A stretch of DNA of 64,000 nt from positions 62,001 to 126,000 of the forward strand of contig KN832562.1 of the NCBI GenBank assembly GCA_000827205.1, in the 5' to 3' direction. The position numbers were made by a program, and so were the translations under genes. Numbering within the stretch: position 1 is the first letter of the stretch; each line of letters begins with the position of its first letter. Shown in pieces: positions 11,655 through 23,964 of the stretch. The DNA is from Plicaturopsis crispa FD-325 SS-3 (taxonomy: Eukaryota > Basidiomycota > Agaricomycetes > Amylocorticiales > Amylocorticiaceae). The notes under the pieces are model-generated. The model was not told where the DNA came from and made no database searches. It saw nothing but the letters and a program-made list of their open reading frames with translations.

Positions 11655-12152
11655 AAGTAAAGCGGCGATTGTCCTTCAAGGAGTGCTGCCTATACGTTTA
11701 AAGTAGCGTCCGCGACCAGGGGTTGCACGCTTGAAGTCGAATGAAGGAGTCGAGGGAAAGCAGGAAACGTCGGCGCAGCATGAATTGTGCCAGGGGCTAT
11801 TGGCTGGGGCATTCGGAAGCCACGACACATCCGAAAGCCCCTATCCGGATTTTATTTCCTGTCCGCGACTGCAATGCAACGCGTTCGCGTCTTCCTCTCC
11901 ACCACTACTGGACCCGTAACTTGACAAAAGGACTTCAAACTAAGCGGTTGACGGTGACTGAACTATACGCTCAGGAATTCCTACGCTTGGTCAATTTTCG
12001 ACCGTTGCAAACCAACCCTTGACAATTCCCGAGGAGATTTGGTGGCAAACGCGTGATTCGAGCGGCTGGTCTTACTCTTGTGGGTTATTGTGCAGATTTA
12101 GAGGCCTGTGAGCGCGTAGGAACTTATATATGCTGACAGAACAGACAAGGTC

Positions 12153-13753
12153 ATGTTGACACACATCCCGTTTCCCCTGCTCCCGGCGCCTCCATCATGG
12201 TACCCCGGCCATATGACGCGCTTCGCCCGTATGCTTCCCGCGCTACTGTCTCGTACAGACGTCGTTCTTGAGCTACGAGACGCGCGGTTGCCGCTTACGA
12301 GTATCAACAGAACATTGGAAGGTGAGTTCCGTTTCTGACGACAATGATGTCGCCCACACACTGACTCCTTGAACCACCGCAGGAGCGCTCCAAAAATGGA
12401 AAGTGGACCGTGGCCGAGCGCCCAGTACACCCACATGGATTCACCCCAACCCAACGCCCCCTTCTCAAGCCGATCATAGTACTGTGTGTGAACGCGTCGT
12501 CGTTTTCAATAAACGTGATCTTGTCCCAGCTTGGGGCATCGAGGTAAGCTGTCAGCTTGCATGATATCCGGTGAACTGTTCTCAACACTGTATCTTAGCC
12601 TTTTACGAAGGCTATGTCCAACAAATTCCCGGATCAGAGAGTATTTTTCGCATCCTGGAATATCCGACGCGATCTCAAAGCCCTCTCCGACCTTCTAGTA
12701 AGTACGTTTGCACCGCACGTCCGTTCGCTCACTATGTCCCTCTCATCCTAACGACTCTCAAGGCCTAGCAAAATTGCACCCGGATGCCGCAGAACTCAAC
12801 GTGCTCGTCATTGGCATGCCCAACGTCGGAAAATCCACGCTGCTTAATGCGCTACGAAATGTCGGGATTGCAGGACGTATGATCATCTTCTTTCCCCACT
12901 TTCTATGGCCGTTGAACGCTGCCTGATTATAGGGACACCGAAAGCCCTTCGGACGTCTGCACAGCCTGGCCTCACGCGTTCCCTCTCTACACGTCTGAAG
13001 CTGTCGGAAGACCCGCTGGTGTACGCGTACGACTCGCCAGGTGTAATGTTGCCCTTCCTCGGGCGCGGTGACGCCGGTGCCGAACGCGGAGTCAAGCTTG
13101 CATTAATAGGTGCGGCCATCTTCCTGAGGAACATGAAGGAGGCAACACTGACCGGCGTATCGTAACAGCGGGCATAAAGGAGGGACTATACGACATCGAG
13201 GCTCTAGCATCTTACCTTCTCTACCGTCTGAACGTTCTCAATCCAATATGTATGTCTCCGCCGCTGCGTACCGCCGCCCCCTGCTAATCCTCTCACAGCT
13301 CCTGCATATCTCAAGATCCTTCCGCCCGGGTCGGAGCCCACCGCTGATACGTACACTTTTCTCGACCTACTCGGCCAGCGCCTGGGGATGCTCAAACGCG
13401 GCGGCGAGCGCGACCGCACGCGCGCGGCGGTGTGGTTCGTCAAGTGGTGGCGCGAAGAGGGCGGCCTACTTTCGGCATCCGCGCCCTTCTTCCCCGGCGG
13501 AGAGCTCGGCGACATGCACCGGCGGGGCTGGGGGTTCGATTTCGAGTGGTCCGTCACCGGGCGGGAGGGCGCGCGGGAGACGCAGGGCAAGATGGAGGAA
13601 TGCATCGATGCGTACCTGGAGGCTACGGAATTGGAGGAGATGGGTGGCGGCGGGCTTAGTGGGACGCAGGAGAAGAAAAGGGAGTGGGAGGAGAAGGCGC
13701 AGAAGCGGATGGCGAGATCTAAGGCTCGGTTGGCAGCGAAAAGGGGGCGGTAA
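12153..13753 (+). CDS. MTG1: Mitochondrial ribosome-assembly GTPase MTG1 (YlqF/RbgA family)
   Basis: Circularly permuted GTPase that assists late assembly of the mitochondrial large ribosomal subunit at the inner membrane. Seven exons (12153-12321, 12383-12543, 12599-12701, 12763-12876, 12933-13109, 13169-13249, 13299-13753) total 1260 nt, 419 residues. The permuted order of motifs is plain: YPGHMTRFARML and VVLELRDARLPLTS first, then G4 VVFNKRDLVP, then the P-loop GMPNVGKSTLLNAL, the switch block QPGLTRSL and G3 DSPGVM. The C-terminal 200 residues are more variable and end in a charged Glu/Lys/Arg-rich helix. The first residues (MLTHIPFPLLPAPPSWYPGH) make only a short leader, so import may rely on internal signals or on an unseen upstream exon. 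Confidence 0.92.
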
Positions 13754-16513
13754 GAACGCGTCCGATGGGACTTGATGCTGTTGCCATCGTGTGTTTCAAG
13801 TTCCTTTCGCAGTTATCGGATGGAAATCTATAGATTCTACTTCCCCATGCTGAGCTGACCCTTGTTGGACCATTGCTTGCGTATCTCTGCTGGAACACGG
13901 CGCAAGGGAAAGTCTTGATTTTATTCAGATGTAGACAAATTGTACATCCGATCTGTCCGGGTATTAACTGATGGATATAAATGCTCGAAAAAATGAAAGG
14001 CAACAAGCACTTGGCCTGATGGGATCTGACCAACTCAACATTGTGGACCAAGACGACCACGACTGAAGTCCGAAAGCGAAGAAGCAAACGCACCCGACCG
14101 TCGGAAACATTTCGCGGGCTGGCAAGCGCTGTTGCTGCGAGCACGCCATAAAAATGCTGAGGCCTGCTAAAAAGACGCGTACGGGTAAGTTTACCGTGCC
14201 AAAGACGTAGTCGCTGGCGACAAGGTCGGACGTTCCTTTGGAGCACGGGGGGATCCAGCCGCGCGGAGTACAGACTATCGCCAATGACGTGAACTATTCG
14301 GAAATTACAGACAGTGCTCACTAAGCCGAAACGCATGCCCATGTCATGTCATCCGCCGTGAGGAGACTATCATCTGCAAGATCAACTTTGAATAATTAGC
14401 GCCCGCGGTTGAAACGCGAAATGGATGACTCCGGCCATACATCCCTCCGGTGTAGGTCCCTATGGCACCTCAGCAATGGCCAGATAATATTAAGTAGAGT
14501 ATTAAAGATTATGGGCGTCCGGAGGGAATGTCGCGCGAGGCTGCAAAGCTGGCCGGGCTAGTATTGAGACGCCAGCCAATGATAGGCGGTGGGCGCTCTG
14601 CATGTGCATCAGCGAAAGATGAAAACGAAAACCGTGCAGCGCGCAGGATTATTGAGCTGGGAGTTCCGTAGAATGGCCAAGTCAACGTCCGTAAGATTTG
14701 TACGCCACAATCTCGAGAGAGTCCACAAGGTGCGCCGCGATCATGATCGGAACCGTAAAGCCAGTGGGACCACCGAGGAGAGGTCGTAGGAGCAGACGGC
14801 GAACGTGGGCGTCTGCTTTCGCAGATTTGAAATCTGGCGGCTATCAAGCAGAACCCCGTCCGACTATAAGAACACTTGTAAACGCTTTGTCTCATTCCAT
14901 GGCGTCCGACGGACCTAGCGAAGTGGGCGCTTGGGAAGATAGTGTTCCGAGCAATAGTCAAAGACGGTACACGGCCGCCATTAGCTTTAGGCGCTGATGC
15001 GTTCGCTAAGAAGGCGACCACGGGAGCAGCATTGTGCAGATATCTATCCCCGGACGATAGGAGCGGAGGTGGCATTTCTGCGACACCGCGATATCATTTC
15101 GCTTGGTCGTCCTGAGCGATTGGGAATCCGAGAAATAATCTTGGTGGATGCATGCTGGACGGGTGGAGCTATAGCGTGTACCGCTGGACCTGAGGTGGTC
15201 CGAACGAAGAGAAGTCCTGTATTCATTGGTACTGCTATCGGCGTGGGATATCAGTGTCGTCCAGCCGTGCAGGAGATACGACCTACACGTGCTTCGTTGT
15301 AGTGGAAGTGTAAACGTTGAGTTGTGCACTGAGTAAGGCCGCTATTGGGCGGCCACCGTGAATTTTTGCCTCCGGAAAATTCCTTTCATTCATTGTACTA
15401 TTTGTAGGACCCGTCAACGGTGTTTCCCTATCACTTTTGCCAGTACTCGCATGTCCGTGGTAGCGGAGTGAGGATTGCGACGGCGTAAAAATGGGAACTC
15501 ACCGATAGAACAAGACGGCGTGCCAAGGACCACGCCGTGGGGGTCATTGTGTTGTCTGCTATCGTAGCATTGCACAGACAAAACGTTGTCGACCTATTGT
15601 CGAGTCAAGCAGCGAGCCGCATGACTCGAGGGCATCTAGCGGTGAGATCTTCAACCGTCCATATCGGTCTAGATCAGCAGGCGGATTCCGCTGTAACGCC
15701 GGAACGATTTCATTTCCACCGGCAATGGGGTGGACCGTCCAGTCCTCCTTGCCGCGAGTGCTCGCTGCATGCATGCTTGCAGCAGAGGATGTAAACGATA
15801 CACCTTGATATGAAGCACGCGAAGGGGGTGCGCGGAGGGCGCGAAGTCAGCGCGTGCCTACATTCGTAATAGTGCAGGCGTTCAGATAGAGTTCGACACT
15901 GGAAGATAAAGCCACGGGACGCTCACACCAAAAAGAGGTTTCGAAATGGAATCCAAGTAAAGCATGGGAAGATTGCGGCGAGAGGAAGCCAACGGGAGCC
16001 CCAAAGATTGTAGAAGAAGTCTAGTCCAAGGGGCTTCTGTTGTTGCGCCCTGCTGCCTTGCAGAGCAGTATTGTGTTGCAGTTCGGGATGCCGTGATGGA
16101 ACGTCAACGACCCTGTAGAAAGAGCGATCCGTATGAAAAAGGTTCCGTTAGAAAGGCACACACGCCTTTTTTTGGGCTGGGCTGTACGGGCGTGAAATAA
16201 ATCTGTAGCGTTCTGTAGCGGTCAAAAAGCACTGAAAAATGACGAGGACTGCTGCGGGGGACACTGCGCAGCCCCCGCAGTATTTACCGATAGACACGAG
16301 GGCAGAAAGGCAAGGGGGGAACGCCCGCCAGAGAAACGTTCAAAGCCGGAACATAAAACACGAAGTCGATAAAAGAAGAATCCACGTGGTTTCGGTTCGT
16401 TTGTTTGGTATCCTGTGCCGTAAAAGTACAACATTCCCATTCTTTCCACAGTCCCCCTCCACGCTCCACCCCCCTTCCCCTGTTTCTAATAAATATCGTC
16501 CATAAGATTCGAC
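13754..16513. other. Gene-poor intergenic stretch
   Basis: About 2.8 kb after MTG1. The two longest frames, 13719-14342 and 14509-15075 on the minus strand, have no domain I can name, no consistent codon pattern and no splice chain. The second contains GGRVPSLTIA and LNTSPASFAA, which faintly echo the two NPA loops of aquaporins, but the helices between them are missing. I treat the stretch as non-coding or decayed. The last 150 bp before the next gene are pyrimidine-rich on the plus strand (16428-16495), typical of a fungal promoter/5' leader. Confidence 0.45.
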
Positions 16514-17269
16514 ATGCCTCTTTCTTTTCCCCCACAACACGACCCAATGCTGCCACCTAGCAAACGCCAACGCCGTACCGCGACCTCCGTTCTCGCTGGG
16601 GACTTCGATCCGCGACCGCAACGCGACGTCCTAACGAGTCTGCTCAACAACGGCGTCGGAGCAAGCGGAGTAGTAGAGACAAACGAGGAGGCCAGGAGAA
16701 CGAAGAGGAAGGATAAAAAGGATCGCGCGAGAGAGAGGAAGAGGGCGCTAGCGACCACCACCGCAAATGCACGCGACGGGGCGACGGGCAACGCAGCCAC
16801 ACCCATCGTGCCACAGCCCAGTCACAAAATCAGCGCATCCGATGGCTTCTGGGGCAATGCGCCTGCCTCCTCCCACGCGCCCGACCGCGCCGCACGTCCG
16901 ACCATCCATATATCCACCGGGCAGCGGTCTCGCTCGATCTCGGTCGAGTACGAGCGGCCGTCCTCGCCCGCATCGACACCGGGGCCGTCCAACTCCTCCA
17001 GCACCTCCCGCACCTCGTCCAAGCGCCCACGCACGCCTGCGGATGGTGACGACATCCCGCGTCGCCCATCTTACACGCCGGCGCCACGTCCGCCGGCCAA
17101 GGTCAAGCCGCCCGTGAAAAAGGGATGGAAGGGCTGGGTTGTGGGTGAATTGGATCCGACAAAGGACAGCCTCATCAAACTAGACGACGTTCCCGTGCTT
17201 CACGAGCGCCGAACAAGGAGCGGAAAGAACTTCGACGCCATCAGCAGGGGGAAAGATGATTGGGTGTAA
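16514..17269 (+). CDS. Conserved-looking hypothetical protein, low complexity, nuclear type
   Basis: Single-exon frame of 251 residues. I do not recognise the family. The N-terminus has a basic cluster (PSKRQRRT) and a helical, highly charged stretch (NEEARRTKRKDKKDRARER, about residues 56-75) that could be a nuclear localisation signal. The middle 100 residues are Ser/Pro/Thr-rich and probably disordered. The C-terminus looks constrained: VKKGWKGWVVGEL, then DVPVLHERRTRSGKNFDAI and the terminal GKDDWV. The strong pyrimidine-rich tract just before the ATG and the absence of stops over 750 nt support a real gene. An in-frame ATG at 16547 (MLPPSKRQ) is an alternative start. A role in chromatin or RNA is a guess from composition only. 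Confidence 0.7.
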   Translation: MPLSFPPQHDPMLPPSKRQRRTATSVLAGDFDPRPQRDVLTSLLNNGVGASGVVETNEEARRTKRKDKKDRARERKRALATTTANARDGATGNAATPIVPQPSHKISASDGFWGNAPASSHAPDRAARPTIHISTGQRSRSISVEYERPSSPASTPGPSNSSSTSRTSSKRPRTPADGDDIPRRPSYTPAPRPPAKVKPPVKKGWKGWVVGELDPTKDSLIKLDDVPVLHERRTRSGKNFDAISRGKDDWV

Positions 17270-20057
17270 ATATGTATGTTTTTTTTCTTCGCAAGTAGCG
17301 GTCTGTTTTTTCTAACCTGATGCCACATCGTAGTGCGCACTCGAAATCATCGATCTACCCGACAATGGTGGTCATCGGTGCACCATAGACAAGCTGCTCA
17401 GCACCATTCCCCGAGGAACTCACGACTTCACACGCTCTTTGGATCTCAACATCGCATTTATCCTCCCCTCGCCTTGATTGTCGGTATACTAATCTCGCCA
17501 TCGCTTTCTTTCTGGGATCGCATTATTCTTTCCGTCGCGTTTTTCTTTTGCTTTTGACACGTCCGTTCTGGTTATATTGACTCTATTCGCTATGGTTGGT
17601 TGCCGTGAAGATTTTTGGTGACATGTATTTCAATTTACGCCTGATGCTGCAATATATGGTATTTCTGCTTTACCTGCCTGTCCGTCCGTCGTTGTTCTCA
17701 CTTTTTTCTCTTGTGCACTGGGGTTGCGCGGCCTGTCCATATGACGCCCGATGTGGCCCGCTCCTTGATGGCACGATAAGGTTCCAGTCACTGCGTGGTG
17801 CTGCGTGTTGGCTGGTGCTTCCCGTGGCTGGTCCGACATCTTCGTCCCATCGCACCCCATCATGAACGCACAGTGTCAACTATCGATGCTATCTGGTCCC
17901 ATCGTGAGTCAACCGTTCACCTTTTGACAAAGAAAGGCCAACAGCCACTGGATGGGTTCTAGCGGAAGCAGAACTGAAAGGAGAAGAACGATCCTGCAGC
18001 GTGGCGCCCAGCGCTCGGCAAATCCCTGGCGAACCAAACCGAACGCGACGGCACTAAAACTCAATACCAGGCCGCAACCGCCCTGTGATGTCCCCAAGGC
18101 AGCGTTTTTACCCACATCGCAATTGCAATAACGTCGGCACCAGCCGTTGCCCCCCTTTGTTGAGGTAAGACTCGTTGGAATCCTTGAAGATAATTTTCAA
18201 CGGATATCTCGCTCGTCCAAGATCACTGTGACTGTGGACGACTTTTGGGCGGTCCATCGACTTTTGGGCGGTCCATACGGGGCTCCGCAAAGTCAAAGAG
18301 CAGAGAGCGCTCTGGAGCTTTCCAGAAGAGAACGGACCATGCAACAATGCGGCCAGGCGACGTATGCCTATAACGAGACCATATTGGGCCGCGGGCGCCC
18401 CTCGCAACGGGCTCCAAGCAGGACATGGTACAGCACCACAGAAGTACAATATACAAGGCAATGACTGCTGGTGTATGCCACCGACAGACGTACCGCAGAA
18501 TTTCTCCGACACGTTGTTTAGCTCCTCGGGACTAACGATGCAGCTCGCTGGCTAAAAAGTCAGACGGTACGCGAATTTTTTGTAGTTTAATCCTCGCATT
18601 CAATTCTTAGATGTCTATGTAGGCAATGTCGTTGAAGCACGCTCATTCTGCATGTTCCAGCCCCATATAGCATGTCTACCCGACACCCCGCTCAAGTGTT
18701 TACGGGCCACGATGCTGCAACGTCTAGCGGACGCATTCAGTGAGGCCTGGCTGTCCGTTTCCCCAAATAGTCTCGACAGCTCAAAGGTACGCCTCCCTCA
18801 TACCGCCCGAAAAGAGGGCGATAGAGTTCATCGTGTCTTTAGACATACTTACTTCTGTGTAGGTGTAATGCTCCTCGACGCTCACGGTATGTGCTTCTCT
18901 GATAGCTTGCGAACAGCCCAGCGCAGCGTTGGATGTGCCGGATACCCGCGTGTGGGGTGTCAAGCGTCTTGCGTTGGCGTGTGACTGCCCTAAAATATAC
19001 AGCGCCGCTAACTAGGCAGAGGAAGCCGCATTGGCCATATCGCGGCGCTTTGCCTATGCGTCATTGCTTTCTCATGGTAAGTTCAGCGCCTTTTCAGCCG
19101 AGTCCTGCAGGCTTACAAAGGCCATTAACCTTCTTCTCCCGGATGAAGAGCAGCACTGCCTCCCCCTCCTCGCCCCTTGTGCTTGTGTCGTGCGCTCCGG
19201 TCTCTTCAGGGCGCCGCGCTTCTTTCCTAATTCCAGGTGTGTCCAGCTACTGAGGTGAAACGTATCGACATGCCTGCACCATCTGTATGTCTACTGACGC
19301 CCGCTGTCTATCTAGGAATGATCGTCGCGCTTATACATATGTAGCCTTGCGTATACCGCATGCGTCCGCGCTTCGCGAATTCGCGATTCTGAAGTCCAGC
19401 TTCGTCCGACCGACCTCAACTGCTGCGTCGCCGTAGGAAAGATACCGTACATATGGAAACCCTCTGCGCTACGTGGCTCTCCATCCTGCGTGTGAATGCG
19501 CGTGTAGCGGAATGTCATTGTTCGCCGTTCACTTCGCTGATACCTTTCTGCCTGCTTCCCTCTTTTCCGATGCAGCATTTCAAGTACTAGGTGATTCATG
19601 GCGGCTCACCTTGATATCAAGATATAAAACGCAAAGAAATTGCTGCATCCATGTTATTTGCCGTCGCAGTTGCTGATCAAACTCGAATAGAGTCGAGAAG
19701 TTCCCAATCCACAGTTCTCCGAGGCTCGTCCGAGGTGTTTAGATGGTCTAAATATAGCCTTTAGCGTGTACATTCCATCGATCGATGCACGCCGGTGTCT
19801 GCACTTTCGACCTTGAATGTAGCCTGGTTACCGGCTGTCTATGAAGGAAAACATATCGACATTACAGACAGGCTGACAGTCTACCCTGAATGCACTCGCT
19901 TAGAGTGCTGCCTGCACTTATGAATTCGATTCGGGACCAACCCGTTCTCCTCGAGCTTGATCATGCATCATGATCCGTTTCCGCTTGTTTCTCGCCCGTT
20001 TGCGCCGGTTTATATCACCCCCATTTCTAGTTGTTCTTTGGCAAAACGTTTACCAAT
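17270..20057. other. Intergenic stretch with possible exon-like fragments
   Basis: About 2.8 kb between the hypothetical gene and the tRNA. The first 300 bp look like 3' UTR. Around 18650-19260 on the plus strand short open pieces are bounded by plausible GT and AG signals, reading for example VPDTRVWGVKRLALA and EEAALAISRRFAYASLLSH; they do not chain into one frame that I can trust and no start or family is evident. This may be a poorly conserved gene or a gene remnant. A perfect 19-bp tandem duplication lies inside at 18239-18276. Confidence 0.35.
18239..18276. repeat. Two-copy 19-bp tandem repeat
   Basis: The unit cgacttttgggcggtccat occurs twice head to tail (18239-18257 and 18258-18276) with no mismatch. 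It lies in non-coding sequence and looks like a small replication-slippage duplication. Confidence 0.85.
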
Positions 20058-20140
20058 TCCCTCTTAGCTCAGTTGGTAGAGCGCGTCACTAGTAAATATA
20101 CGACATGACGAGGTCAGTCGTTCAAATCGGCTAGAGGGAA
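20058..20140 (+). tRNA. tRNA-Thr (anticodon AGU) with 10-nt intron
   Basis: All four stems can be drawn. Acceptor TCCCTCT (20058-20064) pairs with AGAGGGA (20133-20139), discriminator A20140. D-arm GCTC/GAGC with the A-box AGTTGGTAGAGC. Anticodon stem CGTCA (20084-20088) pairs with TGACG (20106-20110); the loop reads CTAGTA plus A, giving anticodon AGT at 20091-20093. A 10-nt intron (20095-20104) sits one base after the anticodon, the canonical position. T-arm AGTCG/CGGCT encloses TTCAAAT. A run of four T at 20144-20147 can end Pol III transcription. A34 would be edited to inosine. Confidence 0.93.
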
Positions 20141-20534
20141 TCTGTTTTGCAAGTTGGGCCTCAGAACCAAATAAAATGGGTGGGAGGCCCCAGATGTGCA
20201 ATGAAATTGAATGAATGGATTTCTTTTTGTACGCGGCCACTTGCGGGGCCACAACAAGGGGCACGAACAGATGGGTTTCGCAAGATCTGAGGCCTAAGAG
20301 GTCCGAGGAGTGCGTTCCAAATATTCTATATTCAGCGCTCAGCTTCGTAGCAGTATTGGTCTGCATAATTCCGTAGATTCGCGAGCTCGTGAGGTCTACA
20401 TACAACAGAGTATCTACAAAATGAGAGTCTAAGAAATTCCGGGACAGCCATGGCCCATCTAGTTGTCGAGAGGGAGAAGTCTACAAATCTACGACATTTT
20501 TGTGCGAGGAAAGAAGGAAGGAAAGTACTGCGAC

Positions 20535-22819
20535 TTATTCGCGGCGAGATTTTGGGACGATTGCCCACAGGGCAAGCATTGTCACCATCATGGCGACCAG
20601 GCTGTGAACCGAGCCTTCCATTAGCAACTGCACCCACCAATGTGCAAGAGAGAGTCGATACTCACGTAGGCTGGAGGGACGCAATGCCATAGCGAGACGC
20701 GATTAAACCCGTCATGAATGGGAACACGGCTGAGCCAGCTTGCCCGAAGCTTCCAATCCACCCGATAGCCCCGTTGAGCAGCCAACCAGGAAGGACGCGA
20801 GTCGCATGGTTTACGAGGATAGGATACATAGGTCCCAGCAAGAGACCCATGAAGGACACCTGTGGTAAGAGGAAGATTAGACATAGGACATGGATGTCGT
20901 GTTGGGGCATATCGCTCTTACCGCGACGGCGTTTTCAATAAGGGATGGAACAGCCCAGACGGTTGCTTCCAAGCTACGAATCAAGGTGAGCACCGACGTC
21001 TACAAGATTTCCTCGTGAACATACCCAATAACGAGGATGGCGTAGATGAAAAGGATGCGCCGTTCTCCGACCTGCCAATGCATAAATATCTTGGAATTCT
21101 TCCGGGACAATTTCAGAGACTTACGATCTGGTTGAGCCACACCAAACTGACTCGTCCGAGTGCAATACCTGTGCCGCATCTGTTAGCAGCTCCCTCGCAG
21201 TTTAAAACTGATTCGCGCGTCACCTCCAAAGAATCCAGACGAGATGTATCCCGAACTAGCGCCTCCATCACGCACCCGGATAACGAACGTAACGATCCAC
21301 CCTAGATGAAGCGTCTTAGTACAAGATCCAATCCCGCAGGCAAGAACTCAATCACCTCCGACGGTGACTTCGACTCCGACGTAAACCAACGCGAAGAATG
21401 CCAAGTAATGCACGCTCTTGATGCTTAAAATCTGGCGGAATTTGCTGCTGCTCGTTGTTCCGGACTCTCTGGGGGCGATTCCTACACTAGCCAGAACCTC
21501 TGTCACCGGAAAAAGCAAGAATTAGCTGCAAGCCTGAGGATAAACTGAATGGTTCCGCACCATCTTGAGTTCGGAAGCGGAATACTGAGATGAGGATTGC
21601 GAGGTTGATGATTGCAAGACCTGCGGAAATCAAGTAATAGAAAGACCACTGCGGCATGCGTGCGAAAGATGTTGCGACCAAGGGCGCCACGAGTGCACCG
21701 ACGCCTACATGTGTAATATAAGATACAAGTATCAGGGGCAGGGAGAAATGACATGCCGTAGGATGCATGCAATAGCCCGAGCCGCCTCGACGGATTTGGG
21801 TAGCCTGCGACAAAAGCATTGCTGTGGGCATTCTAAGGATTGCGTCAGTGAGAGGCACGATGAATCAGGCATAGTGCACACCTGGAAACTAATCCCGAAA
21901 CCACTGAATCCGTTCGCGATAACCCTGAGTGGGAATGGACCTTTGAAAGATTGTAGAATATATGCAACCAGCTGAAAACAGGCGGCTATGTCATACGTGG
22001 AGGGTCAGACAACCATCCCGCACAATCAGAAGAATCGTTTTACCGAACACCATGATCTACTTGAAGGTGCGGATGAGTACGGGTAAGCTAGATGTCGTGA
22101 GCTGATACGTACCTTCCCGAATCCTAGCTTATCGCCCATGTGCACATTGACGAACGCGCCAGATATGAATCCCTATAGAACGATGTCAAGATGCGTACTG
22201 GATGTGCAGAAAATAGGTCCACGTACCACACAGTTGAGTACGAATATCATGGATACCACAGCAAAACCGATCTTAGAAATATCAATCAGTACAGCTGGAT
22301 TTGTGTGGTCGGGGGCTCACTCACATGATAATATTCTTGAAAGGTCGGCAACAAGGGGCCCACGGTACCGTCGTTCCAGCCTTCGAGGAACATGGAGTAG
22401 CAAAGGGCAAAAAAGTGTACAGCACTTTTGCGACGGTTCATCGCAGCTTGGGCAGCAGAAATCTCCACCTGGGAGTCGTCTATGGACATGCCGGAGAGCC
22501 CTGCGGAGGAGTAGGCAGTAGTGGGAGGTTCTATCGCGACTACGGTGTGCGTGGCGTGGGCAGCGACTGATGACCGCCGTCTGGGTCTGTTCTCGCCCAG
22601 ATACGAGGGGATCGCGGAGAGTCCTATGGCTCCGATATCTTTTCCAAGGGTGTCTACAGATGCGTTGTGTTGAGGCTTTGCTGCTGGCAGATACGGAAGG
22701 TCTATGGAGTCTGTGTCGAGCGCAGACTCGTCAGCTGCCTCTTTTACAGACGCATGCTGTGAGCGCAGGTTTTCGAGGTCTTTCCCGTGGCTATGGCTGG
22801 GGCGGCGAAAAGAGGGCAT
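20535..22819 (-). CDS. Major facilitator superfamily transporter (fucose-permease/BSC6-like)
   Basis: Twelve-helix membrane transporter of unknown substrate. The start at 22819 opens a hydrophilic N-terminal arm of about 150 residues with Ser-rich and acidic stretches, presumably cytosolic. Exon 1 runs to about 22325 and joins FQEYYHIGFAVVSMIF across the first intron. Following the frame through many short exons I read GFISGAFVNVHMGDKLGFGK (the loop between helices 2 and 3 with the G-x-x-x-D-x-x-G type motif), HASYGMSF, VGALVAPLVATSF, VEVTVGGW, ALGRVSL, and near the end SFMGLLLGPMYPIL, GWIGSFGQAGSAVFPFMTGL and ALWAIVPKSRRE before the stop at 20535-20537. The last intron joins ...IASLQP to TLVAMM. 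At least nine introns are needed; I have not fixed every boundary. Resemblance to yeast Bsc6 and bacterial FucP-like carriers is by pattern only. Confidence 0.85.
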
Positions 22820-23432
22820 GGTAGCGAGATGGTGAATGAGAACAAGTGTGCGGTCAATCGGATGAGACTCTCAGTATATAGGATATCCTGTTGGCTTCGA
22901 CCGGACTCATGGCAAGCAGCTGACAAGAGAACCTGGGGCGTATCTCATCAGAGGACGTTATCAAAAGAGCGTTTACCCAAATCTTGCGCACCTGTTCGTC
23001 GGCGACCAATCTCGACCAAGGCTTACAGTGAGCGGGATTCGGTCCGCGGAGAATAATATACCCCGATTTCTGTCCAATAACGTGTTTGGAGAGTAAATCA
23101 ACTCGCACATGGGGCGTGTGTGCTTACGGAGTTTATGTATGCGGATATCTTGAGAAAAATGGAATGGCGGGGAAACCACGGGTGAGCGCTGAACCAACCG
23201 GCCTCGGATGTTCGGACATACAATTCGAACGAGGATATCCGAGCCTGCAAGCTCGAGCTTCAAAAAATTGTCTACTACATACCTACCCGGTGACGAAGAG
23301 GACTTCCAGTTGTCAATGAGCATCATTACTGCACAGCAGCTGCATGGATGATAGAGCAAATAAAGCTATGGATACATATGGTTTCGTTATAAACATACTT
23401 AGTGTACAGATAGAGCAAACCTACGAGACCCC

Positions 23433-23964
23433 CTAGAAATCGAGATAATCTCGCCCCCCAGGCCACGCACTACCCTGCGCCGCCGATGCACCATACGGGT
23501 CCTCGGGTACAGCACCCTCCACATCCTTGTACGAGAACTCGCGCTTGAACTTTGCTTCCAGGGATGATAGCTGGCCAATGAGCTGCGTACAAGCCTGCTC
23601 GAGCACAGCGGTTGGCGTCATGGTACCGTCGGTCTGGATCTTGATCTGGAAGTACGGGTGCAAAGGGTGCGGGACTTTGTATCCTGCGAAGAGGATCTGC
23701 GGCATGCCAAGCAGCTGGCTGTAGGTATCGTGAGTACACAAAGGCGGCAGGGATGAATCATGTGCAACGTACGCGCGGATCATATTGCCCAGGGTGTGGT
23801 CTTGCTTCAAGACCTTTATCGTGGCAGCATTAGGGATTTTGGTGTCTTCGATTATCTCGACACTAGAACATTGTAAGGTTCAACTTTGCTGTTGAGCGAT
23901 ACGTCACGTACGGTTTTTCGCCATCCTCCAATACAAAAAGCTCGAATCGATTGGGAGCATTCAT
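23433..23964 (-). CDS. RPB11: DNA-directed RNA polymerase II subunit RPB11
   Basis: Small core subunit that pairs with RPB3 in the nuclear RNA polymerase II assembly platform. Three exons (23912-23964, 23773-23862, 23433-23718) total 429 nt, 142 residues. The family signature is clear: start MNAPNRFELFVLEDGEKPVE, then IPNAATIKVLKQDHTLGNMI (the alpha-like dimerisation motif), QLLGMPQILFAGYKVPHPL and the helix with TPTAVLEQACTQLIGQL. The C-terminal 25 residues after FKREFSYKDVE form a variable tail slightly longer than in yeast. Start and all junctions agree with the family. Confidence 0.95.

Noticed and set aside
13719-14342. 207-codon minus-strand frame downstream of MTG1
   Set aside because: Overlaps the MTG1 3' end, has no motif, and its composition looks like translated non-coding DNA.
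14509-15075. 188-codon minus-strand frame with faint aquaporin-like GGRVPSLTIA and LNTSPASFAA
   Set aside because: Neither NPA motif is intact, the six helices are absent and the rest is low-complexity Arg/Ser sequence; chance resemblance is likelier.
18650-19260. Exon-like fragments on the plus strand
   Set aside because: Plausible splice signals exist but no start, no family and no continuous phase; listed only as possible remnants within the intergenic entry.
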